Part shown: positions 36,234 to 45,432 of the stretch, piece by piece
Layout of the letters: each line of letters starts with the position of its first letter
Numbering within the stretch: position 1 is the stretch's first letter
From: Fidelibacterota bacterium
Lineage (GTDB): Bacteria; Marinisomatota; Marinisomatia; Marinisomatales; TCS55
Assembly (NCBI GenBank): GCA_004124535.1
Contig: SCKQ01000002.1
Span: 15,677 to 79,676, forward strand
Direction: 5' to 3'
DNA: 64,000 nt
Position numbers and translations under genes: made by a program
The notes under the pieces: model-generated
Databases searched by the model: none
Told to the model about the DNA's origin: nothing
The model's input: only the letters and a program-made list of their open reading frames with translations

Positions 36234-36581
36234 ATGGTAAAAACAGATTTTAAATACTGTCCCCAGTGCAAAACCGAATACGAGCACAAAATTAAGATCT
36301 GCGCTGATTGCAACGTTACCCTTGTGGATGAAAAATCACAAGATATGCCCCTGGAAAAAATTGAATGGGTTGAAGTAGGTCAATTCCCTGGAAAAATCTT
36401 TGGTGAAATGTCCGGTGAAATTTTGAGGAATAATAATATACCTTTTTTTCTGAAATCCGATTTTTTTTCATCCGCATTCAATATTACACTAGTGAATGTA
36501 CCCGGCGCTGTAGTAAAGCTATATGTTCCTGAAAATGATAAAGAAAATGCAGAAAACTTAGTAAGGAATATGACTCTTTAA
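36234..36581 (+). CDS. Zinc-ribbon protein with DUF2007-like domain
   Basis: 115 aa. Two CxxC pairs near the N-terminus (CPQCKTEYEHKIKICADC, residues about 9-26) form a zinc ribbon. The rest (VGQFPGKIFGEMSGEILRNNNIPFFLKSD, VVKLYVPENDKENAENLV) looks like the DUF2007 putative signal transducing domain. Cytoplasmic; function unknown. Ends 3 bp before hisS. Confidence 0.75.
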   Translation: MVKTDFKYCPQCKTEYEHKIKICADCNVTLVDEKSQDMPLEKIEWVEVGQFPGKIFGEMSGEILRNNNIPFFLKSDFFSSAFNITLVNVPGAVVKLYVPENDKENAENLVRNMTL

Positions 36582-36584
36582 CCC

Positions 36585-37829
36585 ATGACCCATCGCACGA
36601 TCAAAGGCACTCACGATATTCTTCCGGAAGATAGCGTTCGCTGGCAGGAACTGGAACGTGTTATTCATGACGTTGCTGCCAGTTACGGCTACAGTGAGAT
36701 TCGTACACCTATTTTTGAAAATACAAATTTGTTTTCCAGGAGTATAGGTGAAGACACCGATATTGTTTCCAAGGAAATGTATTCCTGGAAAGACCGCTCT
36801 GGTGGTTCCCTAACCTTACGTCCAGAATTGACTGCTCCTGTGGCCCGCGCCTACATCCAGCATAATCTGGGGAGCAAGTCACCGCTGCAGCGTATGTACT
36901 ACATTGGTCCCCTTTTCCGCAGGGAACGACCTCAAAAAGGCCGGCAAAGACAATTCCACCAGTTTGGTATCGAAGCCTTCGGATCAGGTTTTCCCGAACA
37001 AGATGCAGAAATTATAGCGGTTGGCAATACAATTTTTTCCGAATTAGGATTAAAAGATATTTCTTTAAAACTGAATAGCCTTGGTTCAAGTACATGCCGT
37101 AATAAATATACAAAAGCGCTCAAAGATTATTTAACTCCACACAAGGACAGTTTATCAGCAACCAGCCAAAAACGGTTGGAATCAAACCCTTTAAGAATTC
37201 TGGAAACAAAAAATCCTGAAGAGCAGAAGCTCATAGCTGATGCACCTTCTATTACTGATTTTTGGACAGCAGATGACAAGGAACATTTTAGTACAGTACA
37301 GAATCTGTTAAACGGATTGAATATTCTTTACGAACTGGATCATCAAATGGTTCGCGGCCTGGATTATTATACACGGACGACCTTTGAATTTATTTCCGGT
37401 AATCTGGGAGCACAGGATGCCATTTGCGGGGGGGGCCGCTATGATGGTCTAGTTGAAACATTGGGCGGAAAACCAACTCCTGCCATTGGCTTTGCCGCCG
37501 GCATGGAGCGCATACTATTGTCCATGGATATTGGTAGAGATGACGCAAAAGAAAATACAGTTTATATGATCAACCTTGTTGAATCTGCAAGCGGCCAGGC
37601 GTTGTTTATCGCAAATGAATTGCGAGAGTTAGGATGTTACGTTATTATGGATACATTGCGGCGCAGTTTAAAAGCTCAATTACGCGATGCCAATAGGATC
37701 GGTGCAGTTAAAGCTGTGATTATGGGCGAAGAAGAATTGAAAAATAAGACCGTTCAAATAAAGGATCTTTCCTCGGGAGAACAGGAAGAAATAGTCATGA
37801 ATGATCTTGTGAAACATTTCACCGTTTGA
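36585..37829 (+). CDS. hisS: Histidyl-tRNA synthetase
   Basis: 414 aa class II aminoacyl-tRNA synthetase. Visible: GTHDILPEDS at the start, motif 2 region RPELTAPVARA and FRRERPQKGRQRQFHQFG, histidine-binding GLDYYTRT and GGGRYDGL, motif 3 IGFAAGMERI, and a C-terminal anticodon-binding domain. Starts 3 bp after the zinc-ribbon gene. Confidence 0.97.
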   Translation: MTHRTIKGTHDILPEDSVRWQELERVIHDVAASYGYSEIRTPIFENTNLFSRSIGEDTDIVSKEMYSWKDRSGGSLTLRPELTAPVARAYIQHNLGSKSPLQRMYYIGPLFRRERPQKGRQRQFHQFGIEAFGSGFPEQDAEIIAVGNTIFSELGLKDISLKLNSLGSSTCRNKYTKALKDYLTPHKDSLSATSQKRLESNPLRILETKNPEEQKLIADAPSITDFWTADDKEHFSTVQNLLNGLNILYELDHQMVRGLDYYTRTTFEFISGNLGAQDAICGGGRYDGLVETLGGKPTPAIGFAAGMERILLSMDIGRDDAKENTVYMINLVESASGQALFIANELRELGCYVIMDTLRRSLKAQLRDANRIGAVKAVIMGEEELKNKTVQIKDLSSGEQEEIVMNDLVKHFTV

Positions 37830-37893
37830 CTTTTCTATAATTTATTTTACATTATAATACGCGCGTGAAAGAAGTTTAAAATCTCAAAAAAAT

Positions 37894-40404
37894 ATGAACA
37901 AACCACTTATAATAGTTGAGTCACCGGCCAAAGCCCGGACAATTGAAAAATACCTCAGTAATGAGTATGATGTTTTTGCTTGTGTCGGCCACATAAAAGA
38001 TCTGCCCCGCAAAGAATTGGCTGTTGATGTAGAAAAAGATTTCGCAGCCAAATTTGTTGTTATAGAGGGCAAAGAAGATATTGTAAAGAAGATCAAGGAG
38101 AAATCTGCTAAAGCGTCTGAAGTGATCCTGGCCACTGACCCTGACCGTGAAGGTGAAGCTATCGCCGCACACATAGCAGAAGAAATTGTGAATGATTCCG
38201 TTTCCAGAGTGCAGTTTACCGAAATCACCAAAGAAGGTATCATCGAAGGCATGCAACAACGCCATGATGTTGACTTAGATCTTGTTAATGCCCAATATAC
38301 TCGCCGTATTATTGACCGCTTGGTTGGTTATAAACTGTCTCGCTTATTATGGAATACACTGCAAAAAACAATGAGTTTTGTGAAAGAATCTCTATCTGCC
38401 GGCCGCGTACAATCTGCGGCGTTGAAAATGATCGTTGATCGTGAACGGTTGCGAGCAATATTTAAATCAGCTACTTATTATGATCTCGAAGCTGAATTGG
38501 AAACTGATGTTTTAGAGGGTTTTAGTGCTGAGCTGATCACAATAGATGGGAAACGATTGGCTACAGGTAAAGATTTCGACAGCAATACAGGTAAATTAAT
38601 AAAAGATAATGTATTACTGTTATCTTCTTCCCAAGCAACAGCACTTGTACAGGAATTACAAAACGGACCTTGGGTTGTAAGCAGTGTTGAAGAAAAACCA
38701 CAAACGTCCAATCCTTATGCACCTTTTATAACCAGCACCATGCAGCAGGAAGCTTCACGGAAGCTGCATTTTTCTGCACGAAAGACCATGCGCACTGCGC
38801 AACGCCTGTATGAAGCAGGTTTTATAACGTACATGCGTACTGACTCCATTCAGCTTTCCCAAGAAGCATTAACAGGCGCGAGAAAAGTTATTAAAGACCG
38901 TTATGGAGATGAATTTCTTCCAGATAAGCCAGTCATATATAAAAGCAAAGTCAAGAATGCACAGGAAGCACATGAAGCTATACGTCCTGCGGGGGTTGTA
39001 TACGCTGATGTTAAAACAGTCAGCGCAAAGGTGGGCAGTGATGAGGGAAAACTGTATGATTTGATTTGGAAGCGGACGGTGGGCAGCCAAATGAAACCGG
39101 CAAAATTGAAACGTACAATTGTAAATATTGAGAATCAAAATACAGTATTCCGCGCTCGCGGCCGTGTCATCCTTTTTCCAGGTTATATGCGTGTTTATGT
39201 TGAAGGCAGTGATGATCCGGACGGCAAGTTAGCTGACCGCGAAAAATTCCTGCCAGAAATGAAAAAAGACCAACGATTGGTATGTAAAAATCTCACTCCG
39301 GAAGAACATATTACCAAGCCACCGGCACGGTTCACGGAAGCGTCTGTTATAAAAGAGATGGAAAAACAAGGAATTGGAAGGCCATCTACCTGGGCCAATA
39401 TTATTGGACGTATTCAGAAAAAAGATTATGTTCGCAATCAAAAGGGTTCTCTCGTACCTACATTTTTAGCTGTAGCAGTTACACAATTACTGGAAAATCA
39501 CTTTTCTTCCATTGTCGATTCACAATTCACTTCAAAAATGGAAGATGAGTTAGATTCTATTTCTCGTGGTGAATCAGAACCTCATCCTTTTATGCATGGC
39601 TTCTATTTCGGCAGTGATGACACGCCCGGTTTGCACCAAATGCTGGAGGATGAAATTGATATCCGTAAAGCGTGTACTATATTAATCACCAATGGCAGTG
39701 TGGAAGAAATTGTTATCCGTATTGGAAATTATGGTCCCTATTTGCAACAAGGTGATGGGCGTAGAAATATTCCTGGAGAATTTTCTCTGGGTGATATTTC
39801 AGTTGAAAAAGCCATGGAAATACTGGCGAACGATTCCTCCCAGACACAACTCCTTGGTGTGGATGATGTATCAGGACAATCAATTTATTTGAAGGAAGGG
39901 CCCTACGGTCCCTACGTTCAGTTGGGTGATAGCAAAACACGGAAATCACTCCCCAAAGGAACAGAAAAAGAAAACGTGGATCTTGATCTCGCCATACAAT
40001 TGCTTTCCTTGCCGCGATTGCTGGGCATGCATCCCGACACTGGTGATGAGATTCGTGCTGATTTTGGACGTTACGGCCCTTATTTAAAAGTTGGTGAAAA
40101 GAACGTTAAACTGCCTCATCCTCACGATCCGCTAAAAGTGATACTGGAAACAGCTGTTGATATTATTAATAATCGAAATAAGCCCAGCAGTGCATTAAAG
40201 ACGCTTGGTAATCATCCAGAGACTGGTGAAGCAATCGTTGTTAAAGATGGTCGTTATGGACCTTATGTTTCTGATGGAAAAGTAAATGCGAGCTTGCCCA
40301 AGGATATTTCGCCAGATGAAATTGATCTTGAGACTGCAGTCAACTTAATAAACGATCGTCGGACTAAAGGGCCGACGAAACGCAGGAGGCGAAAAAAGAA
40401 ATGA
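37894..40404 (+). CDS. topA: DNA topoisomerase I
   Basis: 836 aa. Toprim domain (VESPAKARTIEKYL at 8-21; DPDREGEA near 88), catalytic Tyr313 in ITYMRTDS. The C-terminal third has no Cys-based zinc fingers; it instead contains four repeats around YGPYLQQGD, YGPYVQLGD, YGPYLKVGE and YGPYVSDGK (Topo_C_Rpt type). It ends in a basic tail KRRRRKKK. Relaxes negative supercoils. A TATAAT at 37853-37858 may be its -10 box. The ATGA at the stop overlaps ccmH. Confidence 0.96.
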   Translation: MNKPLIIVESPAKARTIEKYLSNEYDVFACVGHIKDLPRKELAVDVEKDFAAKFVVIEGKEDIVKKIKEKSAKASEVILATDPDREGEAIAAHIAEEIVNDSVSRVQFTEITKEGIIEGMQQRHDVDLDLVNAQYTRRIIDRLVGYKLSRLLWNTLQKTMSFVKESLSAGRVQSAALKMIVDRERLRAIFKSATYYDLEAELETDVLEGFSAELITIDGKRLATGKDFDSNTGKLIKDNVLLLSSSQATALVQELQNGPWVVSSVEEKPQTSNPYAPFITSTMQQEASRKLHFSARKTMRTAQRLYEAGFITYMRTDSIQLSQEALTGARKVIKDRYGDEFLPDKPVIYKSKVKNAQEAHEAIRPAGVVYADVKTVSAKVGSDEGKLYDLIWKRTVGSQMKPAKLKRTIVNIENQNTVFRARGRVILFPGYMRVYVEGSDDPDGKLADREKFLPEMKKDQRLVCKNLTPEEHITKPPARFTEASVIKEMEKQGIGRPSTWANIIGRIQKKDYVRNQKGSLVPTFLAVAVTQLLENHFSSIVDSQFTSKMEDELDSISRGESEPHPFMHGFYFGSDDTPGLHQMLEDEIDIRKACTILITNGSVEEIVIRIGNYGPYLQQGDGRRNIPGEFSLGDISVEKAMEILANDSSQTQLLGVDDVSGQSIYLKEGPYGPYVQLGDSKTRKSLPKGTEKENVDLDLAIQLLSLPRLLGMHPDTGDEIRADFGRYGPYLKVGEKNVKLPHPHDPLKVILETAVDIINNRNKPSSALKTLGNHPETGEAIVVKDGRYGPYVSDGKVNASLPKDISPDEIDLETAVNLINDRRTKGPTKRRRRKKK

Positions 40405-40829
40405 AGAAATTTACAATCTGTTTAATAATTTCAGTTCTTATTGCTGTGCCAGCCAATGAAGAATTAATCACTGATATAGAACAAAGCCTTATGGCGCCCT
40501 GCTGCTGGAGCGGCACAGTTGATGATCATGGCCATACGCAAATGGAAGGCGAGATTCGAACAATGGTGGAAACTGGGCAAACACGTCAACAGGTTTTGGA
40601 TCATTTTGTTCGAACGTATGGTGAAAGAATACTGGCAATACCAGTGGCTCAAGGATTTAATATCATGGCTTGGGTCGCTCCGGTAATTATTGCCATTGCA
40701 GCATTAACAGTATTAGGCTTATATCTTCGTACACCACAGAAAATCGATGAAAAGTCAGCAAATCACGAGTCAGGTACTTTAATCCCATTCAATGACCAGA
40801 TTGAAAAAGAACTGAAAGAAATGGATTAA
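40401..40829 (+). CDS. CcmH-like cytochrome c biogenesis protein with CC motif
   Basis: 142 aa. Signal peptide (about 17 residues), then the CcmH domain: SLMAPCCWSGTVDDHGH, IRTMVETGQTRQQVLDHFVRTYGERILA, and one C-terminal membrane helix (about 87-108). CcmH/CycL normally has LRCxxC to reduce apocytochrome; here the motif is APCCW with adjacent Cys34-Cys35. A subgroup with this pattern exists in other phyla (recalled). Function in haem attachment is inferred. No other ccm gene is in the window. Overlaps topA by 4 bp and glyS by 1 bp. Confidence 0.82.
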   Translation: MKKFTICLIISVLIAVPANEELITDIEQSLMAPCCWSGTVDDHGHTQMEGEIRTMVETGQTRQQVLDHFVRTYGERILAIPVAQGFNIMAWVAPVIIAIAALTVLGLYLRTPQKIDEKSANHESGTLIPFNDQIEKELKEMD

Positions 40830-42175
40830 TGGCAGAAAAGTCCCACGCCCTAGATAAAATTGTATCACTGTGTAAGCGGCGCGGATTCATTTTTCAAAGT
40901 TCCGAAATATATGGCGGCTTCGGCGCTGTGTATGATTACGGCCCTCTCGGTATTGCATTAAAAAATGCCATTTCACAACTGTGGTGGCGTTCCATGACCC
41001 AGCTCCATGAGAATATAGTTGGCTTAGACAGTGCTATTTTCATGCATCCAAAGATCTGGGAGGCGTCCGGCCATGTGGCCGAATTTCATGATCCGTTGGT
41101 GGATTGCAAACAATGCAAGGCACGCTATAAAGCTGATGAATTAACAGATAAAGATCCTAAATCTGTCGATTGGTCTACTATGCAATGCCCGAAATGCGGA
41201 ACCACTGGAAAAATGACAGATCCCCGACAATTCAATCTCATGTTCAAAACACAAATCGGGCCCGTGGAAGATGAAGGCTCTATAGCCTACTTACGACCTG
41301 AAACAGCCCAGGGCATTTATGTGAATTATTTACTGGTTCAGGGTTCGCAGCGCTTGAAGGTACCTTTTGGTATTGCCCAGATTGGTAAAGCCTTCCGTAA
41401 TGAGATCGTGGCCAGAAATTTTATTTTCCGTACCCGTGAATTTGAACAGCTGGAAATGCAGTATTTTGTAAAGCCTAGTATGGATGATGATGAAATGAAG
41501 ACCTGGAAAGAAGAGCGCTTTAATTTTTATATAGATGATTTGGGAATCAATAAGGATAAACTTCGTTTTCATCAGCATGGCGATGGTGAATTAGCCCACT
41601 ATGCTAAAGAAGCCTGGGATATTGAATATGAATTTCCTTTCGGCTGGTCAGAAATTGAAGGTGTTCACAATCGTACCGATTTTGACTTACAACGCCACCA
41701 GGAATTTTCCGGAAAAAACATGCAGTATTCCGATCAAGTGGCCAATGAAAAGTATTTCCCCTATATCATTGAAACGTCAGCCGGACTTAACCGTATGATG
41801 CTTACCGTACTGGCTGATGCCTACTGGGAAGACACCGAAAACAACCGTACTGTATTGAAACTGCACCCACGTTTAGCACCTATCAAAGCTGTTATTTGTC
41901 CCTTGGTCAAAAAAGACGGTTTACCTGAATTAGCTAGAAAAATCGCTGCTGATTTAAAAAACCACTACAAAGTCTTGTACGACCAGCAAGGGTCCATTGG
42001 CAAACGGTATTATCGCCAGGACGAAGCCGGAACACCTTTTGGAATCACGGTAGATTATCAATCTCTCGAGGATCAAACAGTAACTCTCCGCCATCGGGAC
42101 AGCCAGAAACAAGACCGTGTTTTAATTGCTGCTCTCGTAGACAAAATCGGTGTTGAAATCCAAAATTGGTCTTAA
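40829..42175 (+). CDS. glyS: Glycyl-tRNA synthetase (homodimeric type)
   Basis: 448 aa class II synthetase of the single-chain GlyRS family found in archaea, eukaryotes and many bacteria, not the alpha2-beta2 form. Motifs: GFIFQSSEIYGGFGAVYDYGPLG near the N-terminus, zinc-binding-like CKQCKARY and CPKCGTTGK, motif 2 FGIAQIGKAFRNEI, RTREFEQLEMQYFV, and motif 3 SAGLNRMMLTVL. C-terminal anticodon-binding domain present. Its ATG overlaps the ccmH stop (TAATG). Confidence 0.95.
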   Translation: MAEKSHALDKIVSLCKRRGFIFQSSEIYGGFGAVYDYGPLGIALKNAISQLWWRSMTQLHENIVGLDSAIFMHPKIWEASGHVAEFHDPLVDCKQCKARYKADELTDKDPKSVDWSTMQCPKCGTTGKMTDPRQFNLMFKTQIGPVEDEGSIAYLRPETAQGIYVNYLLVQGSQRLKVPFGIAQIGKAFRNEIVARNFIFRTREFEQLEMQYFVKPSMDDDEMKTWKEERFNFYIDDLGINKDKLRFHQHGDGELAHYAKEAWDIEYEFPFGWSEIEGVHNRTDFDLQRHQEFSGKNMQYSDQVANEKYFPYIIETSAGLNRMMLTVLADAYWEDTENNRTVLKLHPRLAPIKAVICPLVKKDGLPELARKIAADLKNHYKVLYDQQGSIGKRYYRQDEAGTPFGITVDYQSLEDQTVTLRHRDSQKQDRVLIAALVDKIGVEIQNWS

Positions 42176-42319
42176 ATCCCGCCTGTTTTATAATATAATT
42201 AAAAACTTAAAAATCTTGTTAAATCACCAAAAAGGGCTATAAGTTTGCGGGAATTTGCCCAAGCGGGTAGAAGAAAAACGTATGTCTAAACACATAATAA
42301 ACAACTAATCAAGGAGAAA

Positions 42320-45300
42320 ATGATGAAGAAAATCATTTTTATGCTTACCCTTGGGATGTTTTCTGGCCTCATGGCCCAGGGCTCCATCTACGGTACGGTA
42401 ACGGACCAGGATGGAAATACATTGCCTGGCGCTAATGTAGCCGTTGAAGGAACATCCTTAGGCGCAGCAACCGATGGAAACGGTGCGTATTCGATCTCTG
42501 GTGTTCCTGCCGGATCATATACGGTAACCGCTTCATACATCGGTTATGAATCCTCAAGTCAAAGTGTTTCTGTAGGTGCAGGTGCAGTCCAGGCTGACTT
42601 ATCGCTGACAATGAGCGCATTGGCTGGTAGAGCAGTGTCTGTAATCGGGTCTCGTTTTGCTCACACGGCAGAAGACCAAGCTGTACCTGTAGACGTCTTT
42701 ACAGCCCAGGAAATCCGCCGTGCCGGTTTTACAGAAACCGCACAAATCCTGCAATCTTTAGCACCATCATTTAACATGCCCAGAACATCTATAGCAGATG
42801 GTTCTGATACAGTACGGCCCATGACTTTAAGAGGATTAGGTTCCGGTCAGGTGTTGGTGCTGGTTAACGGCAAACGCCGCCATACCACCGCCCTGGTGCA
42901 CGTGAATAATAGCCCTAGCCGTGGTGATACAGGTGTTGACCTGAATGCAATTCCGGCAGCTGCCATTGAACGCATTGAAGTTCTGCGTGATGGAGCAGCC
43001 GCCCAATACGGTTCTGATGCTATTGCCGGAGTCATTAACATTGTGTTGAAATCAGGCAACAGCGGTGGATCATTCAATGTATACACCGGACACAATGAAC
43101 ACGTCATTGAAGCAATTCCAACAGGCTACGACATGTATGGAATAAAATATGGGGATGAAACAGTACCTTATACATGGAACCCCACAACAGAAGTGAATTA
43201 TATGCGGATGATGGGCAATCCTATGGCTATAGTAACCTCAAGCGAGGATTATACCATCAATGATGGCGCAGTAACACAATATCAGCTGACTCGCGGTTTT
43301 TCAATCGGCAATGGCGGTTCGCTGCTCATTGCTGCTGAATATCGCGACCGCGGACTGTCCAACCGTGTCGGGTTCGAGGGTGAACAGTATTTTGAGCCCA
43401 ACTCTGATTACTGGAGTGATGATGAAGCTGAATCACAGCGGTTGCAAGCCGGTTCAAACTGGTTCGTAGACCCATTCCGTATGAGATGGGGTGACCAAGC
43501 ACAGAGCAATATGGGTTTTATGTTCAATGCTGATCTGCCGGCTGGTGACAAACGGTACTATGCTTTTGGCGGATACACATCCCGTAATGGCGATACCGGT
43601 TGTTTCACGCGTCAGCCAGATCAACGTAATAAAGTTTGGCTAAGTTCTAACCCCACAGGCTTTGTACCGCACATCCAGCCAGCTGTAGCTGATTATTCAG
43701 CATCCATGGGTGTTGAAGGTGTATTCGGCAGCTGGAGTTACGACATTAGTAACACCTATGGAATGAATGATTATCATTTCTATATGATGAGTACGAATGC
43801 TTCATACGGCCCTGAGCAGCTGCGTTCCTATGACATTGGTGGTTTTAAGTTCGATCAGAATTCTACCAATGTAGATGCTACAACAAAAATGGGCAACATT
43901 AATGTTGCTGCTGGTTTAGAACTACGTTCTGAAAGTTTCCGTATTTATGCCGGCGAAACTGCTTCTTTTGCCAATGGGCAAGCTGGAACCAGCATTGTTG
44001 GTTGGGATTCTGCAGAAGAAGATTCCTTAGGCAATGTGACTTACACTGGCCTAAACAGCAGCACAGCCGGAAGCGGCTGCCAGTGCTTTAGCGGTTTTAA
44101 ACCGTCAAATGAACTGGCCACCAAGAATGCCAACCGCAGTGTTATGGCCTTCTATGGTGATGCTGAAATGGATATTGGTATTAATCACCGTCTAGGCGGT
44201 GCTGTGCGCATGGAAATGTATGATGATACTCAGTTGGATGGTTCATCCAATAGTTACAGCAACTTGAGTTTCAAAGGAACCGTTCGTTCAGAACCAATGA
44301 GCGGTGTGGTTGTGCGTGGTGCATTCAGCACCGGTTTCCGTGCTCCTGCATTAGCCCAAGCTTATCAAGCTAAGATTGCTACCAACTTCCTTCCTGACCC
44401 TATCACAGGTGAAACGGTTGCTTTTGAAGTGGGCACTTTCCCGGTTAGCCATGGTTTTCCCCAAGCATTGGGCGCTGAAGCGCTTACACCCGAAACATCT
44501 ACAAACATCAGTGCTGGAACATCGCTAAACTTCGGTGGTATCAGAGTTTCTGCTGACTATTACAGCGTAGATATCATAGATCGTATTGTTTTGACTGGTA
44601 ACTTCACAGGCAGTAGCGATGCAGAGGGCAATCCATTTGGATATGCTGTGCAATCATTGTTGGATGCTGCCAATGAAAACGCTTCAGGCGGCCGTTTCTT
44701 CATGAATGGTGTTGATACAAAAACATCTGGTATTGATCTGACCGCTGCTTATGGTATGGATCTCGGTAGTTTAGGTGCTATTGACCTCTCTTTAGGTTAT
44801 AACAGCACTGAAACAACAATCGAAGATATTCATCTACCCGATGGTCTTTCTTCTTCACCTGAACCCAGTGTGATAAGTGATGAAGACTTTGTAACAAAGG
44901 CAAAAACCACCATGTTTGACGAAAGAGAAATGCGCACCATGACCGCTGCCCAACCCAAAACTAATATGGTACTAGGTGTAAGCTGGAGCGGCTATTCTCT
45001 ACCGGTTCTTGATGTACCTGTTGGTGTTAACTTTAAAATGCATACGTTTGGTGAATACCATAGCCGCTACGCTGTCAGTACTGATCCGGGTTATTTCACA
45101 GCATTTGAATATGATGATGGATTTGCACAGGTTTATCCTGCAGTTACAACCATGGATCTTGAATTAACGGCTGATTTAGGCGCCATGTCAATCGCCTTCG
45201 GTACGAAGAACATGGGTGACGTTTTGCCTGAAAAGAATCTGCTTACAAGCAGAAACAATGATGGTGCATTTGTTTATCCATCCACTTCACCTAATGGTAT

Positions 45301-45343
45301 GAATGGTAAATTCGTTTACACGAAATTATCCATTAATTTCTAA
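42320..45343 (+). CDS. TonB-dependent receptor with carboxypeptidase-regulatory-like N-terminal domain
   Basis: 1007 aa. Signal peptide (about 19 residues), a CarboxypepD_reg-like beta-sandwich at about 21-97 (GTVTDQDGNTLPGANVAVEG), a plug domain from about 110 (LVNGKRRH; AAAIERIEVLRDGAAAQYGSDAIAGVINI), then a 22-strand-type barrel ending in an aromatic KLSINF. An AAGGAG ribosome site precedes ATG 42320; ATG 42323 is also possible. The leader (42176-42319) is 144 bp and holds TATAAT-like sequences at 42189 and 42194. Transports an unknown large ligand across the outer membrane. Strong terminator after the stop, so monocistronic. Confidence 0.93.
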   Translation: MMKKIIFMLTLGMFSGLMAQGSIYGTVTDQDGNTLPGANVAVEGTSLGAATDGNGAYSISGVPAGSYTVTASYIGYESSSQSVSVGAGAVQADLSLTMSALAGRAVSVIGSRFAHTAEDQAVPVDVFTAQEIRRAGFTETAQILQSLAPSFNMPRTSIADGSDTVRPMTLRGLGSGQVLVLVNGKRRHTTALVHVNNSPSRGDTGVDLNAIPAAAIERIEVLRDGAAAQYGSDAIAGVINIVLKSGNSGGSFNVYTGHNEHVIEAIPTGYDMYGIKYGDETVPYTWNPTTEVNYMRMMGNPMAIVTSSEDYTINDGAVTQYQLTRGFSIGNGGSLLIAAEYRDRGLSNRVGFEGEQYFEPNSDYWSDDEAESQRLQAGSNWFVDPFRMRWGDQAQSNMGFMFNADLPAGDKRYYAFGGYTSRNGDTGCFTRQPDQRNKVWLSSNPTGFVPHIQPAVADYSASMGVEGVFGSWSYDISNTYGMNDYHFYMMSTNASYGPEQLRSYDIGGFKFDQNSTNVDATTKMGNINVAAGLELRSESFRIYAGETASFANGQAGTSIVGWDSAEEDSLGNVTYTGLNSSTAGSGCQCFSGFKPSNELATKNANRSVMAFYGDAEMDIGINHRLGGAVRMEMYDDTQLDGSSNSYSNLSFKGTVRSEPMSGVVVRGAFSTGFRAPALAQAYQAKIATNFLPDPITGETVAFEVGTFPVSHGFPQALGAEALTPETSTNISAGTSLNFGGIRVSADYYSVDIIDRIVLTGNFTGSSDAEGNPFGYAVQSLLDAANENASGGRFFMNGVDTKTSGIDLTAAYGMDLGSLGAIDLSLGYNSTETTIEDIHLPDGLSSSPEPSVISDEDFVTKAKTTMFDEREMRTMTAAQPKTNMVLGVSWSGYSLPVLDVPVGVNFKMHTFGEYHSRYAVSTDPGYFTAFEYDDGFAQVYPAVTTMDLELTADLGAMSIAFGTKNMGDVLPEKNLLTSRNNDGAFVYPSTSPNGMNGKFVYTKLSINF

Positions 45344-45359
45344 ACCTTATTCATGAAAT

Positions 45360-45389
45360 AAAAAAGGGCGGCACAATCCGCCCTTTTTT
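45360..45389 (+). terminator. Rho-independent terminator
   Basis: AAAAAAGGGCGG (45360-45371) and CCGCCCTTTTTT (45378-45389) form a perfect 12-bp stem with a CACAAT loop. The A and T tracts on both sides make it potentially bidirectional. Located 16 bp after the TonB receptor stop. Confidence 0.94.
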
Positions 45390-45432
45390 ATTTACCAATA
45401 AAATCAAAAGCCGTTAATTTTAATAGTCTCTA

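Noticed and set aside
37826..37858. TTGACT ... TATAAT as a full promoter for topA
   Set aside because: The spacer is 21 bp, too long for a standard sigma-70 site; only the -10-like TATAAT was mentioned.
42230..42285. GC-rich folds before the TonB receptor (GGGC, GCGGG, GCCC blocks) as a riboswitch
   Set aside because: No recognisable riboswitch core (for example B12 box or TPP motif) could be identified by eye.
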